64,000 nt of DNA. Origin: Burkholderia sp. WSM2230. Its GTDB lineage: Bacteria; Pseudomonadota; Gammaproteobacteria; Burkholderiales; Burkholderiaceae. Both the position numbers and the translations under genes were made by a program. The notes beneath the pieces are model-generated. The model saw nothing but the letters and a program-made list of their open reading frames with translations. It made no database searches and was not told the origin of the DNA. Below, piece after piece: positions 1 to 9,846 of this stretch; within the stretch, counting starts at the first letter, position 1, and each line of letters begins with the position of its first letter. The stretch spans positions 186,157-250,156 of the forward strand of contig NZ_AXAJ01000006.1 of NCBI RefSeq assembly GCF_000472445.1. The letters run 5' to 3'.

Positions 1-95
1 CCGCTGCGCGTGGTGACGAGCGCGCGTACGCGCGGCGCGACGTTCCATGCGGGTTGCACGACGTCGGCAAAAGTCAGTTCGGGCAGGCTCGTCAT
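1..95 (-). CDS. pgeF: PgeF/YfiH-type peptidoglycan editing factor, N-terminus only
   Basis: Only the first 31 codons are inside the window; the gene runs off its left edge. The N-terminus reads [15 protein letters not shown] and continues to RALVTTRSG; the V-x-A-x-x-T-T-R stretch is typical of the start of the YfiH/DUF152 (laccase-domain, PgeF) family. The ATG at 95-93 overlaps the TGA of rluD as ATGA, so the two are translationally coupled. rluD followed by yfiH is a common order in Proteobacteria, which supports the call. PgeF is thought to remove misincorporated residues from peptidoglycan precursors. The catalytic region is not visible. Confidence 0.75.
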   Translation of the reverse strand, partial: MTSLPELTFADVVQPAWNVAPRVRALVTTRS

Positions 96-1369
96 GCGCG
101 GTCGTCCTCGTCTTGCTGGGGGTGATGGGCAGCGTCGTCGTCTTCTTCGTACTCGTCGAGCTCGATCAGCTCGTCGCCCGGCGCCGCTTCATAGCCGTCT
201 TCCTCATAGTACGTCTCGTCGAATTCGCCTGCATCGTCGCGACCGAGGCCGAGCGCCGCCGACAGCGTCGCCATGTCTTCCGGCACGTCCGCGCGCCATT
301 GCATCGTGCGGCCGGTTTTCGGATGAATCAGGCCGAGGCGCCACGCGTGCAGCGCCTGGCGCGCGAACTCGCCCGGCAGCGGCGTCACCGAACGCTTGCC
401 CCGCACGCGCCCATACACCGGATCGCCAAGCAGCGGATGGCCGATATGCGCGCAGTGCACGCGAATCTGATGCGTGCGGCCGGTTTCGAGATCGCAGTGA
501 ATCGCGGTCACCGGCTGCCGTTGCCAGATTGCCGTATCGACACGCCGGAAATGCGTGCGCGCCGGTTTGCCCGACGCGCCCGTCACTACCGCCATGCGCG
601 TGCGCTCGCGCGGATCGCGGCCGATCGGCGCGTCGATCGTGCCTTCTTCCGGCATGCTGCCCCACACCAGCGCGAGGTAGCGGCGCTTCACCGTGCGCGC
701 CTGCAACTGGCGCACGAGGTCGGTTTGCGCCTCGAGCGTACGCGCGACCACCATCAACCCGGAGGTCTCCTTGTCGAGCCGATGCACGATGCCCGCGCGC
801 GGCAAGCCCGCCGCCGCGTCGCCGTAACGGTACAGCAGACCGTTCAGCACGGTACCGCTCCAGTTGCCGGCCGCCGGATGCACGACCATGCCGGCCGGCT
901 TGTTGATGACGACGAGCGTGTCGTCCTCGTAGACGATCTCGAGCGGCACCGGCTCCGGCGTGAAGGCGAGCTGCTCGGGTAGCAGGTCGGGCACAAGCTC
1001 GATGGTTGCGCCGAGCGGCACCGGCTGGCGAATCTTTGCCGGCTTGCCGTCGATCCGCACGCGCTCGGCCTCGATCCAGCTTTGCAGACGGTTGCGCGAG
1101 AATTCGGGGAAAAGGCGCGCGATCACCTTGTCGAGGCGCTCGCCCGCCAGTTCGTCGGGCACGACGACAGTGCGCGGCGTTTCGTCTGCGACGCGATTGG
1201 CCACCGTCGGCACAGTGCCCGCCAGCGCGGCCGTGCCGAGTGCCTCGGCGCCGAGGTCGTCGTCGAGCGAATCGGGGCCTAACGCGTCGGCGGGGTCGGC
1301 GCTTACGTTATAATCTTCGTTGCTATTCCGGGCACCGGTTGCAGCGCCTGGAGTATTTGAGCGGGTCAT
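92..1369 (-). CDS. rluD: 23S rRNA pseudouridine(1911/1915/1917) synthase RluD
   Basis: 425 aa. An S4 RNA-binding domain lies at about 75-135, followed by the RluA-type catalytic domain with HRLDKETSG at 196-204; D199 is the predicted catalytic aspartate. RluD makes the pseudouridines of helix 69 in 23S rRNA. Two features are longer than in the E. coli enzyme (about 326 aa): an acidic, disordered N-terminal 65 residues and a very acidic C-terminal tail (runs of E and D). The long N-terminus leaves open a later start. The gene is divergent from bamD, the same arrangement as rluD/bamD in E. coli, and its stop overlaps the pgeF start. Confidence 0.93.
   Translation of the reverse strand: MTRSNTPGAATGARNSNEDYNVSADPADALGPDSLDDDLGAEALGTAALAGTVPTVANRVADETPRTVVVPDELAGERLDKVIARLFPEFSRNRLQSWIEAERVRIDGKPAKIRQPVPLGATIELVPDLLPEQLAFTPEPVPLEIVYEDDTLVVINKPAGMVVHPAAGNWSGTVLNGLLYRYGDAAAGLPRAGIVHRLDKETSGLMVVARTLEAQTDLVRQLQARTVKRRYLALVWGSMPEEGTIDAPIGRDPRERTRMAVVTGASGKPARTHFRRVDTAIWQRQPVTAIHCDLETGRTHQIRVHCAHIGHPLLGDPVYGRVRGKRSVTPLPGEFARQALHAWRLGLIHPKTGRTMQWRADVPEDMATLSAALGLGRDDAGEFDETYYEEDGYEAAPGDELIELDEYEEDDDAAHHPQQDEDDRA
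1309..1314 (+). promoter_or_regulatory. candidate -10 element for bamD
   Basis: A perfect TATAAT lies inside the 5' part of rluD on the opposite strand, about 140 bp before the bamD start. No good -35 hexamer is seen 16-18 bp upstream, so this is a weak call. Confidence 0.3.
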
Positions 1370-1455
1370 TGAGTCTGGGTCACCTGGACGTAAAGCTAGA
1401 CTGGAAAATGCGAGCCTTGAACACCATCACTAAAGCGGCGATCAATTTGAAGGCC

Positions 1456-2268
1456 ATGAAGAGCGCGGCCCGGAAAGTGGCCGGATACATTGCGTGTGCC
1501 GCAGCCGTCGCGGTTGTTGCGGCTTGCCACGGCCTGCCGGAGAAGACCGACGAAACGGCAACGTGGAACAACAACAAATTATATACGGAGGCGAACGACG
1601 CCCTGAGCGGTGGCGACTTCGGCAAGTGCGCGAAATACTTCGAAATGCTCGAGGGCCGGGACCCGTTCGGCCACTTCGCCCAACAGGCGCAGATCAACGT
1701 TGCCTACTGCAACTGGAAAGACAATGAAACCGCGGCCGCAGACCAGGCTATCGACCGCTTCATCCAGCTGCACCCGGATCATCCGGACATCGCCTATGCG
1801 TACTACCTGAAGGGCATGATCCACTTCAACGACGACCTGGGTCTCTTCGGCCGCTTTTCCGGCCAGGACATGAGTGAGCGCGATCCAAAATCGCTGCGCG
1901 AGTCGTATGACGCGTTCAAGGTCGTGGTCGACAAATACCCGAACAGCAAATACGCGCCGGACGCCGCGCAACGCATGCGCTACATCGTGAACGCGCTGGC
2001 GTCGCACGAAGTTCATGCGGCGGACTACTACTACCGCCGCGGCGCTTATGTGGCCGCGATCAATCGCGCGCAACTCGCGTTGAAGGAATACAAGAACGCG
2101 CCGGCCATTGAAGACGCGCTGCACATCATGATGCTGTCGTATCAGAAGCTGAACCAGCCGCAACTTGCTGACGACACAAAGCGCGTGCTCGCCGGCACTT
2201 TCCCCGACAGTCCTTACGTCACGGGCCGTGCAAGGCCGGGCAAGGAAAAATCGTGGTGGCAGTTCTAA
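1456..2268 (+). CDS. bamD: outer membrane protein assembly factor BamD
   Basis: 270 aa from the ATG at 1456. A lipoprotein signal peptide ends in VVAAC with the lipidated cysteine at residue 24. TPR-type helical repeats follow, including YAYYLKGM, YPNSKYAPDA and YYYRRGAY motifs typical of BamD/ComL. BamD is the essential periplasmic lipoprotein of the BAM complex that inserts beta-barrel proteins in the outer membrane. An upstream in-frame ATG at 1408 would add 16 residues before the signal peptide; I prefer 1456 because lipoprotein n-regions are short and GAAGG lies just upstream. A strong hairpin follows the stop. Confidence 0.93.
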   Translation: MKSAARKVAGYIACAAAVAVVAACHGLPEKTDETATWNNNKLYTEANDALSGGDFGKCAKYFEMLEGRDPFGHFAQQAQINVAYCNWKDNETAAADQAIDRFIQLHPDHPDIAYAYYLKGMIHFNDDLGLFGRFSGQDMSERDPKSLRESYDAFKVVVDKYPNSKYAPDAAQRMRYIVNALASHEVHAADYYYRRGAYVAAINRAQLALKEYKNAPAIEDALHIMMLSYQKLNQPQLADDTKRVLAGTFPDSPYVTGRARPGKEKSWWQF

Positions 2269-2311
2269 GCCGCGCGCCGGCTTGAAAACCGGCGAGACAT
2301 TGCTTCAAAAC

Positions 2312-2343
2312 AAAACGCCACGACTTCACAGTCGTGGCGTTTT
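2312..2343. terminator. bidirectional terminator between bamD and rlmD
   Basis: Perfect 13-bp inverted repeat (AAAACGCCACGAC / GTCGTGGCGTTTT) with a 6-nt loop, flanked by A and T runs. It lies between two convergent genes and can serve both strands. Confidence 0.85.
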
Positions 2344-2386
2344 GCTTTGTGCGTGAGCGCGAAGCGCGTGCGCGCGGCGCCTGCAA

Positions 2387-3817
2387 TCAGTCGCGCTCGA
2401 ACAGCGCAATCGACTCCACATGCGACGTGTGCGGGAACATATTGACGACGCCCGCGCCCACCAGCCGGTAGCCCGCTTCGTGCACGAGCAGGCCGGAGTC
2501 GCGGGCAAGCGTGGACGGATTGCACGACACGTAGACGATGCGCGTGGGCAGCGGCCCATTGCCGCTCTGCGCGATGTCGGCCAGCGCCTTCGCGACGGCC
2601 AGCGCGCCTTCACGCGGCGGATCGATCAGGAACTTGTCGAAGCGACCGAGCGCGCGGATATCGTCAGCGGTGACTTCAAACAGATTACGGCAGGCAAACG
2701 ACGTATGCCCCGCAACGCCGTTCAGTTCCGCGTTCGCCAGCGCGCGTGAAGTCAGCACTTCGCTGCCCTCGATACCCACCACCTCTTTCGCGATACGCGC
2801 GAGCGGCAGCGTGAAATTGCCGATCCCGCAGAAAAGATCGAGCACGCGGTCCGTGCGCGCGGGTGCCAGCAAGCGCAGCGCGCGGCTCACCAGCACGCGG
2901 TTGATCGCGTGATTGACCTGCGTGAAGTCGGTCGGCTTGAACGGCATGCGAATGTCGTATTCGGGCAGCGTGTAGTCGAGCTGCACGTCAAGCGGATACA
3001 GCGGCGTAACCGTGTCCGGCCCGCCGGGCTGAATCCAGAACTGCACCTTGTGCTCGTCGGCGAACTCGCGCAGCACCTGCTCGTCGGCCTCGGTCAAAGG
3101 CTCGAGGTTGCGCACCACCAGCGCGGTCACCGACGAACCGACCGCCAGTTCGAGCTGCGGCATGCGGTCGTAAATCGAGAGCTTGCGCACCATGAAGCGC
3201 AGCGGCATCAGCATGGCAGACACATGTGGCGGCAGCACTTCGCAGGTTTTCATGTCCGCGATATAGCTGCTCTTCTTCTCGTGAAAGCCGATGCGCATGC
3301 CGCCCTTTTCCGGCAGAAAACGCACCGCGAGACGCGCGCGATAGCGATAGCCCCAGGCCGGTCCGTGAATCGGCCGGAACACCGTTTCGGGGCGCAGTTT
3401 CGCGAGATGCTGAAGATTGTCTTCGAGCACGCGCTGCTTGACCGCGACCTGCGCGCGAATGTCGAGATGCTGCATCGAGCAGCCGCCGCAAATATCGAAG
3501 TAAGTGCATTTCGGCGCGGTGCGCAGCACGCTTTCGCGGAACACCTGAACGACTTCGGCCTGCTCGAACTTCGGCTTGCTGCGATGCGTCGAGTAGCTCA
3601 CGCGCTCGCCGGGCAGCGCGCCTTCTACGAAAATCACCTTGCCGGGCGTGCCGTCCTCGGTCTCCAGGCGGCCGACCCCGCGCGCTTCCATATCGAGTGA
3701 AACAATTTCGACGACCGGCTCATTGCCGGTAGGAACGAGCGGCGCAGCCGCAACGGGCGCCTTGTGGTATCTGGACGGGCGCTTCGGCGAGCGGCGGTGG
3801 GGAGCAGTTCGGGACAC
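2387..3817 (-). CDS. rlmD: 23S rRNA (uracil-1939-C5)-methyltransferase RlmD
   Basis: 476 aa from a GTG at 3817, chosen because AGGAAG lies 6 nt upstream; longer readings would run back towards the exonuclease gene and have no homology signal. A TRAM domain lies at about 35-95. The [4Fe-4S] ligands are C104, C110, C113 and C192. The SAM-binding motif is [15 protein letters not shown] at 327-341, and the catalytic cysteine is C432 in [10 protein letters not shown]. These place it in the TrmA/RumA family; the Fe-S cysteines favour RlmD. It methylates U1939 of 23S rRNA. It is the last gene of the surE-to-rlmD block and ends at a bidirectional terminator. Confidence 0.9.
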   Translation of the reverse strand: MSRTAPHRRSPKRPSRYHKAPVAAAPLVPTGNEPVVEIVSLDMEARGVGRLETEDGTPGKVIFVEGALPGERVSYSTHRSKPKFEQAEVVQVFRESVLRTAPKCTYFDICGGCSMQHLDIRAQVAVKQRVLEDNLQHLAKLRPETVFRPIHGPAWGYRYRARLAVRFLPEKGGMRIGFHEKKSSYIADMKTCEVLPPHVSAMLMPLRFMVRKLSIYDRMPQLELAVGSSVTALVVRNLEPLTEADEQVLREFADEHKVQFWIQPGGPDTVTPLYPLDVQLDYTLPEYDIRMPFKPTDFTQVNHAINRVLVSRALRLLAPARTDRVLDLFCGIGNFTLPLARIAKEVVGIEGSEVLTSRALANAELNGVAGHTSFACRNLFEVTADDIRALGRFDKFLIDPPREGALAVAKALADIAQSGNGPLPTRIVYVSCNPSTLARDSGLLVHEAGYRLVGAGVVNMFPHTSHVESIALFERD

Positions 3818-3906
3818 CTGCGACTTCCTGACAAACTTGGGAAAGGCGAGATTGTAGACGAAGCCGGCGCGCACGACGCCTTGGCCCCGTGCACACAGCG
3901 GCACTG

Positions 3907-4683
3907 CTACTGATCGAACGCCGCCAGATATTCCGCCCATTGCGGCGCGGTTTCGAGCGCCAGAGCGTTCTTCACCAGATTGATCTCATCAGCATACTCC
4001 GCGGCGGAGAACCCGCCGCGAATCAACTGGAAGCGGCAATAGAGCAGATACGTATTCACGACGTCCGTCTCGCAGTAGTTGCGGATTTCCTCGATGCGCC
4101 CTTCCTGATACGCGTGCCACACCTGGCTGCCGTCCATGCCCATCTTGCCCGGAAAGCCGCACATTTTCGCGAGCGCGTCGAGCGGCGCGTTGGCGCGCGC
4201 CTGGTACATGGCGAGCACGTCCATCAGATCTGTGTGACGCGCGTGGTAGCGGCTAATGTAGTTGTTCCACTTGAACTCGCGGTCGTCCTCGCCGAGATCC
4301 CAGAACCGGTAAGCCGGAATGCCGTTGACGAGCGCACGGTAGTTCAGCACCGGCAGGTCGAAGCCGCCGCCGTTCCATGAGACCAGTTGCGGCGTGTACT
4401 TCTCGATCACGCGATAAAACGACTGCACGAGCGCCGCTTCGCCGTCTTCGGGCGTACCGAGCGAGCGCACGCGAAAGCCATTGTTGTCGCGGAACACGCA
4501 GGAAATCGCGGCGATACGTTGCAGGTGATGCGGCAGAAAATCGCTGCCGGTTTTCTCGCGACGCGCGGCGAACGCATGTTCAGCGACTTCGGCGTCGCTC
4601 ATCGTGGCGGGCAAATCTTCGAGACGGCGGATGCCGGCGACATCGGGAATCGTCTCGATGTCGAAAACTAGAATGGGTGTCAT
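3907..4683 (-). CDS. predicted 3'-5' exonuclease, PolB-exonuclease-like (DNA_pol_B_exo2 family)
   Basis: 258 aa. DEDD-type exonuclease motifs are in order: VFDIETIPD near the N-terminus (Exo I), [12 protein letters not shown] in the middle (Exo II) and [12 protein letters not shown] (Exo III with the Y-x3-D of DEDDy enzymes). The family is described as a free-standing relative of the proofreading exonuclease of family B DNA polymerases; its cellular role is not established. The ATG at 4683 lies 4 nt after the rpoS stop, so it is probably cotranscribed with rpoS. A TTG at 4686 is an alternative start. Confidence 0.8.
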   Translation of the reverse strand: MTPILVFDIETIPDVAGIRRLEDLPATMSDAEVAEHAFAARREKTGSDFLPHHLQRIAAISCVFRDNNGFRVRSLGTPEDGEAALVQSFYRVIEKYTPQLVSWNGGGFDLPVLNYRALVNGIPAYRFWDLGEDDREFKWNNYISRYHARHTDLMDVLAMYQARANAPLDALAKMCGFPGKMGMDGSQVWHAYQEGRIEEIRNYCETDVVNTYLLYCRFQLIRGGFSAAEYADEINLVKNALALETAPQWAEYLAAFDQ

Positions 4684-4687
4684 CAAA

Positions 4688-5776
4688 TCAGAGTACGGCG
4701 TCTTTCCGAACGCCGTTGGAGGCGAAGAAGCGCTTTAACCGCACGAGCGCTTCCTGTTGGATCTGGCGCACACGCTCGCGCGTGAGGCCCATTTCGTCGG
4801 CCAGCTCTTCGAGCGTGGCGGGTTCGATATGGTTGAGACCGAAGCGGCGCTCGATCACGTGGCGATGCTTGTCCGACAGGCGCGCAAGCCACGCACGCGT
4901 AAGCGTTTCGAGCTCGCGATGCTGAACCTCCGCATCGGGCGACTGGCTCTGGTCGTCCGACAACAGATCGAGCAGACTGCTGGCCGGATCGAGATCGAGC
5001 GGCGCGTCGAGCGAGGCCGTGTGCTCGTTGAGCGCCAGAATGTCCGTGACTTCGTCGGTGGTCTTGCCGGTCAGATAAGCGATGTCGTCGATGCTGGCGT
5101 CGCGGCGCTCGGCGGCTTCGCCCGAATTCATCGAATTTTTTTCCAGATGGCGCTTCGCCCGCAGCACCTGATTGAGCTCGCGAATCACGTGCACCGGCAA
5201 GCGCACGGTGCGCGCCTGGTTCATGATCGCGCGCTCGATGCTCTGTCGGATCCACCAGGTCGCGTAAGTAGAAAACCGGAAGCCGCGTGTAGGATCGAAT
5301 TTCTCGATGGCATGCATCAGGCCAAGGTTGCCCTCTTCGATCAGATCGAGAAGCGGCACGCCGCGATTCAGATAACCCTTAGCGATGCTGACGACAAGCC
5401 GCAGATTGCGCTCGATCATGACCTGCCGCGCTTCGAACTCGCCTGCCTTCGCGAGACGCGAGTATTTCTGCTCTTCCTCGACAGTGAGGAGCGGCTTCAC
5501 GCTGATGCGGTTCAGATAGTGCTGGATCGTGTCGGCCGTCAGCTCGGCTTGCAGCAGCGCGCGGAAGTCGTCCGCGTCGGGTACCACCTCGCTTGCGCCC
5601 TCGCGCGCGTCGCCGGCCTCGCCGCCTTCTTCCGCGCCCTGACGGTCGTCGAGCTCGCGGTCCTCCGCAAGCTCTTCTTCCGTTTCCGAAGCGCCGCTGT
5701 CGTCCACCGAAGCGGACGTGGCATCGCTGATCGTTTCAGATTCGGCTTGCGGCAGGCGGCGCTTCGATTTCGGCAT
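4688..5776 (-). CDS. rpoS: RNA polymerase sigma factor RpoS
   Basis: 362 aa. Sigma region 1.2 is at about 70-105. Region 2 reads RLVVSIAKGYLNRG through LIEEGNLGLMHAIEKFD to FSTYATWWIRQSIERAI, and region 4 carries LEELADEMGLTRERVRQIQQ. The lack of a region 1.1 and the position directly after nlpD identify it as RpoS, the general stress and stationary-phase sigma factor. An acidic N-terminal extension of about 65 residues precedes region 1.2. It lies 11 bp after nlpD. In E. coli the main rpoS promoter lies inside nlpD; whether that holds here cannot be read from the sequence. Confidence 0.95.
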   Translation of the reverse strand: MPKSKRRLPQAESETISDATSASVDDSGASETEEELAEDRELDDRQGAEEGGEAGDAREGASEVVPDADDFRALLQAELTADTIQHYLNRISVKPLLTVEEEQKYSRLAKAGEFEARQVMIERNLRLVVSIAKGYLNRGVPLLDLIEEGNLGLMHAIEKFDPTRGFRFSTYATWWIRQSIERAIMNQARTVRLPVHVIRELNQVLRAKRHLEKNSMNSGEAAERRDASIDDIAYLTGKTTDEVTDILALNEHTASLDAPLDLDPASSLLDLLSDDQSQSPDAEVQHRELETLTRAWLARLSDKHRHVIERRFGLNHIEPATLEELADEMGLTRERVRQIQQEALVRLKRFFASNGVRKDAVL

Positions 5777-5787
5777 GGTCGTATCGC

Positions 5788-6735
5788 TTATTGCGGCGGC
5801 AAATACTTCAGTGGGTCGACAGGTTTACCCTGCCGGCGAACTTCGAAATGCAACATGACGCGGTCTGAATCGCTGTTACCCATCTCGGCGATTTTCTGCC
5901 CTTTCGTTACCGCGTCCCCCTCTTTTACCATCAAAGCACGGTTGTGTGCATACGCGGTGAGATAAGTTGCGTCATGCTTGATGATAATGAGATTGCCGTA
6001 ACCACGCAGCCCATTTCCGGCATAAACCACGCGGCCGTCTGCGGACGCCTTGACCGCTTCGCCCGCCGAGCCGCCGATATTGACGCCTTTGTTTGTCGAA
6101 TCGTTAAAGGTGCCGAGCAGCGGGCCGCGCACAGGCCAGGAGAAGTTCGTATTGCCAGACGCGCCGGCATTCGAATCGCTTGCTGCAGCGGCGCCCGACG
6201 GGGGCGTGAGCGCGGCATTGCTCGTGCTCGAACCGTAGATGGGCGGCGCGGCAACGCCGGCTGCGGCACCTGTTGACGGCGCCGTGCCATTGAGCGGCGC
6301 CGATTGCACTGCGCCATTGCTGCCAATCGGCGCAGTCGCGACACCCGGCGTCAACGCCGCGGTGTTCGCGCCTGGCGGCACCACGCGCAGCAGTTGATCG
6401 ACCTCGATCTGATTCGGGTTCGTGAGGTTGTTCCACGCGGAAATGTCGCGGTAGTTCTGGCCGTTCTCAAGTGCGATCCGATACAGCGTGTCGCCCGGCT
6501 TCACACGATAGTAGCCAGGCGGCGGCGGTCCGAGCGGCGCCGCGGGTTGTTGCCCGGCTTGGGCCGCTTGCGTGCCGAGCACGTTGCCGCCGGAGCGGTC
6601 GACGACCGGCGCCTGATCGAGCCGGGATGCACAGGCTGTCATCAACAGGGACAAGGCGAGCACGCACACGCTACGCTGGGTTACGGACAAGGGGATATTC
6701 AGACTGGTTCTTTGCATCGCGCGCAACATACTCAT
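5788..6735 (-). CDS. nlpD: NlpD-type murein hydrolase activator lipoprotein
   Basis: 315 aa from the ATG at 6735. The lipobox LMTAC puts the lipidated cysteine at residue 35. A LysM domain starting YYRVKPGDTLYRIA lies at about 77-120, then a Ser/Ala/Gly-rich linker and a C-terminal M23 (LytM) domain. The M23 metal ligands are missing (for example KGVNIGG where active enzymes have an H-x3-D-type motif), as in E. coli NlpD, which activates the amidase AmiC rather than cutting murein. Alternative starts are TTG 6744, which has GGAG 4 nt upstream, and the ATGs at 6729 and 6717. It lies between pcm and rpoS as in many Proteobacteria. Confidence 0.9.
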   Translation of the reverse strand: MSMLRAMQRTSLNIPLSVTQRSVCVLALSLLMTACASRLDQAPVVDRSGGNVLGTQAAQAGQQPAAPLGPPPPGYYRVKPGDTLYRIALENGQNYRDISAWNNLTNPNQIEVDQLLRVVPPGANTAALTPGVATAPIGSNGAVQSAPLNGTAPSTGAAAGVAAPPIYGSSTSNAALTPPSGAAAASDSNAGASGNTNFSWPVRGPLLGTFNDSTNKGVNIGGSAGEAVKASADGRVVYAGNGLRGYGNLIIIKHDATYLTAYAHNRALMVKEGDAVTKGQKIAEMGNSDSDRVMLHFEVRRQGKPVDPLKYLPPQ

Positions 6736-6740
6736 CGGTG

Positions 6741-7841
6741 TCAAATCACTCCGGATTTTAAGGGTACAAAGAAAACGCGATCAAGCTGCGACTCGCGCCA
6801 TTGCGCCGGCCCGAGACGCTCGACCAGCGTCAGCACCTGGCTTTGGCCTTCCTGCGAGCCGACCGGCGCGATCAGGCGGCCGCCTATCGCGAGTTGTTCA
6901 AGTAATGCTTGCGGTACGTCGAGGCCCGCCGCCGCGATCAGGATCGCGTCGAAAGGCGCCGCCGAGGGCAGCCCTAAGCGTCCGTCGCCATAGTGCAGCC
7001 GGATGTTCGGAATTCGCAGCGGACGCAAGTTTGTCTTCGCGCGCTCCGACAACGGCTTGATGCGCTCGATCGAATACACCTCGCGCGCGACCTGGCTCAG
7101 CACCGCCGCCTGATAACCGCAGCCGGTACCGATTTCGAGGACGTTGTTCAGCGCGCGGCCGGCCGCGGCGAGTTCGATCATGCGCGCGACCACCGACGGC
7201 TTCGAGATGGTCTGGTGATGCCCGATAGGCAGCGCAGCATCTTCATACGCCTGAACCGCGAGCCCGGGATCGACGAACATATGACGCGGCACCACGGACA
7301 TCGCGCTCAACACGCGCTGATCGGTGACGCCGTTCGCACGCAGGCGTTCGACCATGCGTTCGCGAACCCGTTCCGAGGTCAATGCCATTGCGTGGTTCAA
7401 AGCCACGTTCGGCGCGCTGCTGCGCTCATTTGGCCGCGCCGTCGCGGACTTCGCCTGCGAAGCGGACGGCGCTGTGCTCTTGCTCACCGTTCGCGCGGGC
7501 GACGACACTGCGGCGGGAGTCGCGGACAAAGGGCGCGCTGCGCTCGCGTGCTGCACGACGGGCCGAGGCGGTGTCTTTGCCGCAGGCGCGGCAAGCGGCT
7601 TGGGCGGCGTCAGCACGGCGGGTCTGGCTGCGACCGGCGCGGGCGCTCTGCCCTGCTTCGGCTGCGCCTTGCCTGCCGAACCTGCTTGCGGATTCTTCGC
7701 CGGCTGCTGCCGCGCATTGAGCGCGGCACTCGCGGCAAGCGCCGCCGCGCGCACTTCCCCTGGGCGGCCTTCGGGCCGGCGCGGCTCGCGCACCAGGTCC
7801 TCGAGGCCGAGCGGGAAGCGCTTCGCGCGCTCGTTCGTCAT
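6741..7841 (-). CDS. pcm: protein-L-isoaspartate O-methyltransferase with long disordered N-terminus
   Basis: 366 aa. The PCMT domain is in the C-terminal ~215 residues: [19 protein letters not shown], the HQTISKP substrate loop, and the SAM-binding [15 protein letters not shown]. It repairs isoaspartyl residues in aged proteins. The first ~145 residues are rich in Ala, Pro, Ser and Lys and look disordered; E. coli Pcm is only 208 aa. The ATG overlaps the surE stop (ATGA), which supports the long form, although an internal start such as the methionine in [11 protein letters not shown] would give a normal-length enzyme. The stop lies just before the nlpD start. Confidence 0.9.
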   Translation of the reverse strand: MTNERAKRFPLGLEDLVREPRRPEGRPGEVRAAALAASAALNARQQPAKNPQAGSAGKAQPKQGRAPAPVAARPAVLTPPKPLAAPAAKTPPRPVVQHASAARPLSATPAAVSSPARTVSKSTAPSASQAKSATARPNERSSAPNVALNHAMALTSERVRERMVERLRANGVTDQRVLSAMSVVPRHMFVDPGLAVQAYEDAALPIGHHQTISKPSVVARMIELAAAGRALNNVLEIGTGCGYQAAVLSQVAREVYSIERIKPLSERAKTNLRPLRIPNIRLHYGDGRLGLPSAAPFDAILIAAAGLDVPQALLEQLAIGGRLIAPVGSQEGQSQVLTLVERLGPAQWRESQLDRVFFVPLKSGVI

Positions 7842-8596
7842 GAAGCGCCGCTGCCCGCGCGGGCCCAGTCGTGCGCCGCCGGCAGCATCTGCGTGTGAGT
7901 CAGATCGAGTTGCAGCGGCGTGATCGACACATGGCCATTGGCGACTGCGTGGAAATCCGTACCTTCGCTCGCGTCGCGCGCGCTGCCCGACGGGCCGATC
8001 CAGTAGATCGGCTCGCCCCGCGGATTCGTTTGGCGGATCACCGGCTGCGACGGATGCCGCTTGCCGAGACGCGTGACGCGCCACTCGCGCAGCTGCTCGT
8101 ACGGCAGATTCGGAATATTGACGTTCAGAAGCGGATGCCCCGGCAGCGGATGCGCGAGGTAATGCGCGACGATCTCGGCGGCGACACGAACTCCGTCTTC
8201 GAGATGAACCCAGTCTTTATCGACGAGCGAAAACGCGATGGCCGGCACGCCGAACATGATGCCTTCAGTAGCCGCAGCGACGGTACCCGAATAGAGCGTG
8301 TCCTCGCCCATGTTCTGGCCGTTGTTGATGCCCGATACGACGAGGTCGGGCGTGTGGTCGAGCATGCCCGTCAGCGCGATGTGCACCGAGTCGGTCGGTG
8401 TGCCGTTCACGTAATAGAAGCCATTTGCCGAGCGCAGGACCGACAGCGGCCGCGACAGCGTCAGGGAATTTGACGCGCCGCTGCAATTCTGTTCGGGCGC
8501 CATCACGGTCACGTCGGCGAGCGGCTTGAGCGCTTCGTAAAGCGCGGCAAGGCCGGGCGCCAGATAACCGTCGTCGTTGCTGAGTAGGATTCGCAT
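7838..8596 (-). CDS. surE: 5'/3'-nucleotidase SurE
   Basis: 252 aa from the ATG at 8596, which gives the classic SurE start [15 protein letters not shown]; the DD pair binds the metal. Further motifs are [23 protein letters not shown] and [21 protein letters not shown]. SurE is a survival-associated phosphatase acting on nucleoside monophosphates. It is first in the surE-pcm-nlpD-rpoS operon and its TGA overlaps the pcm ATG. An upstream in-frame extension of 42 residues is unlike the family and was left out. Confidence 0.95.
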   Translation of the reverse strand: MRILLSNDDGYLAPGLAALYEALKPLADVTVMAPEQNCSGASNSLTLSRPLSVLRSANGFYYVNGTPTDSVHIALTGMLDHTPDLVVSGINNGQNMGEDTLYSGTVAAATEGIMFGVPAIAFSLVDKDWVHLEDGVRVAAEIVAHYLAHPLPGHPLLNVNIPNLPYEQLREWRVTRLGKRHPSQPVIRQTNPRGEPIYWIGPSGSARDASEGTDFHAVANGHVSITPLQLDLTHTQMLPAAHDWARAGSGAS

Positions 8597-8748
8597 GCGG
8601 CGATTGTAACCGAGGAAAGAAGGCGCGCGAACGACAGGCAAGCGTGTTGCGCGGGGCGCGCGAAGCACGTCCGCCGAAGCCCGAGGCGTACGGTCGTGCG
8701 CATGCTTTACACTCGAAGCCATTGAGAACCCGATCGAATGGAGACACG

Positions 8749-9723
8749 ATGCGCGCGATTCGCTGCAATCAATACGGGCCGCCCGAGAGCCTCACCGTCG
8801 AAGATCTGCCCGATCTCGAGCCGCCGCCAGGGCATGTGGTGATCGACGTGAAGGCCGCCTCCGTCAACTTTCCCGATGTGCTGATCATCGAGAACAAGTA
8901 CCAGTTCAAGCCGCCGCTGCCCTTCACGCCGGGCTCGGAGGTCGCGGGCATCGTGCGCGCGGTCGGCGCGGGTGTCGCGCAGTTCGCGCCCGGTTCGCGC
9001 GTGGTTGCGTTCACGGGCTCCGGCGGTTTCGCGCAGCAGGCGCTCGCGAGCGAGTCGGCTTGTGTGCCGCTCGCGGACGGCATCGACCTTGAACTGGCCG
9101 CGGCCTTCACGCTCGCATACGGCACGTCCCATCACGCGGTGGTGGATCGCGGCGCGCTGCAAGCCGGCGAGACGATGCTCGTGCTGGGCGCGGCGGGCGG
9201 CGTCGGCCTCGCGGCGGTGGAAATCGGCAAGGCGCTCGGCGCGCGCGTGATCGCGGCGGCGTCGAGCGATGAAAAGCTCGCCGTGTGCGTCAAGCACGGC
9301 GCCGACGCGACAATCAATTACACCACCGAAGATCTGCGCGAGCGCATCAAGGCGCTGACCGACGGCAAAGGTCCGGACGTGATCTACGACCCGGTTGGCG
9401 GCGTGTATGCGGAGCCGGCGTTTCGCAGCATCGGCTGGCGCGGACGCTATCTGGTGGTCGGTTTCGCGAACGGCGAGATTCCGAAGCTGCCGCTCAATCT
9501 GACGCTGCTCAAAGGCGCGAGCGTGGTCGGCGTGTTCTGGGGAGACTTTGCGAAGCGCGAGCCAGAGCGCAATCACGCCGCGTTCCGGCAGATGGTCGGC
9601 TGGATCGGAGAAGGTAAGCTGAAGCCGTATGTATCTGCGCGCTATCCACTCGACGAAACGGCGCGCGCGCTGCGCGACATGGCCGAGCGGCGCGTGATCG
9701 GCAAGGTGGTGATCACGCCGTAA
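8749..9723 (+). CDS. NADPH:quinone oxidoreductase family protein (zinc-free MDR)
   Basis: 324 aa from the ATG at 8749 with GGAG just upstream. The N-terminal GroES-like fold contains the [14 protein letters not shown] motif; the Rossmann domain carries [25 protein letters not shown], and a C-terminal [18 protein letters not shown] closes the fold. There are no structural zinc cysteines, as expected for zeta-crystallin type quinone reductases. It probably reduces quinones or enones with NADPH; the substrate is unknown. It is transcribed alone, divergent from surE, and ends at a hairpin terminator. Confidence 0.85.
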   Translation: MRAIRCNQYGPPESLTVEDLPDLEPPPGHVVIDVKAASVNFPDVLIIENKYQFKPPLPFTPGSEVAGIVRAVGAGVAQFAPGSRVVAFTGSGGFAQQALASESACVPLADGIDLELAAAFTLAYGTSHHAVVDRGALQAGETMLVLGAAGGVGLAAVEIGKALGARVIAAASSDEKLAVCVKHGADATINYTTEDLRERIKALTDGKGPDVIYDPVGGVYAEPAFRSIGWRGRYLVVGFANGEIPKLPLNLTLLKGASVVGVFWGDFAKREPERNHAAFRQMVGWIGEGKLKPYVSARYPLDETARALRDMAERRVIGKVVITP

Positions 9724-9785
9724 CCCGAGATGCGGCTGCGGGCTGCCGCGCGGCGGGCTCTCGCTGCGCGCCCGGCCAAAAGCAG

Positions 9786-9820
9786 AACAGCGTGTGGTCC
9801 TGCAAACCACACGCTGTTTT
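9786..9820. terminator. terminator between quinone oxidoreductase and ABC operon
   Basis: Inverted repeat CAGCGTGTGGT / ACCACACGCTG (9788-9798 and 9806-9816) with a 7-nt loop, followed by TTTT on the + strand and flanked by AA. It lies between convergent genes and can end both transcripts. Confidence 0.8.
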
Positions 9821-9846
9821 ATTGGCTATTCCGGCGCTCGCGGCGT

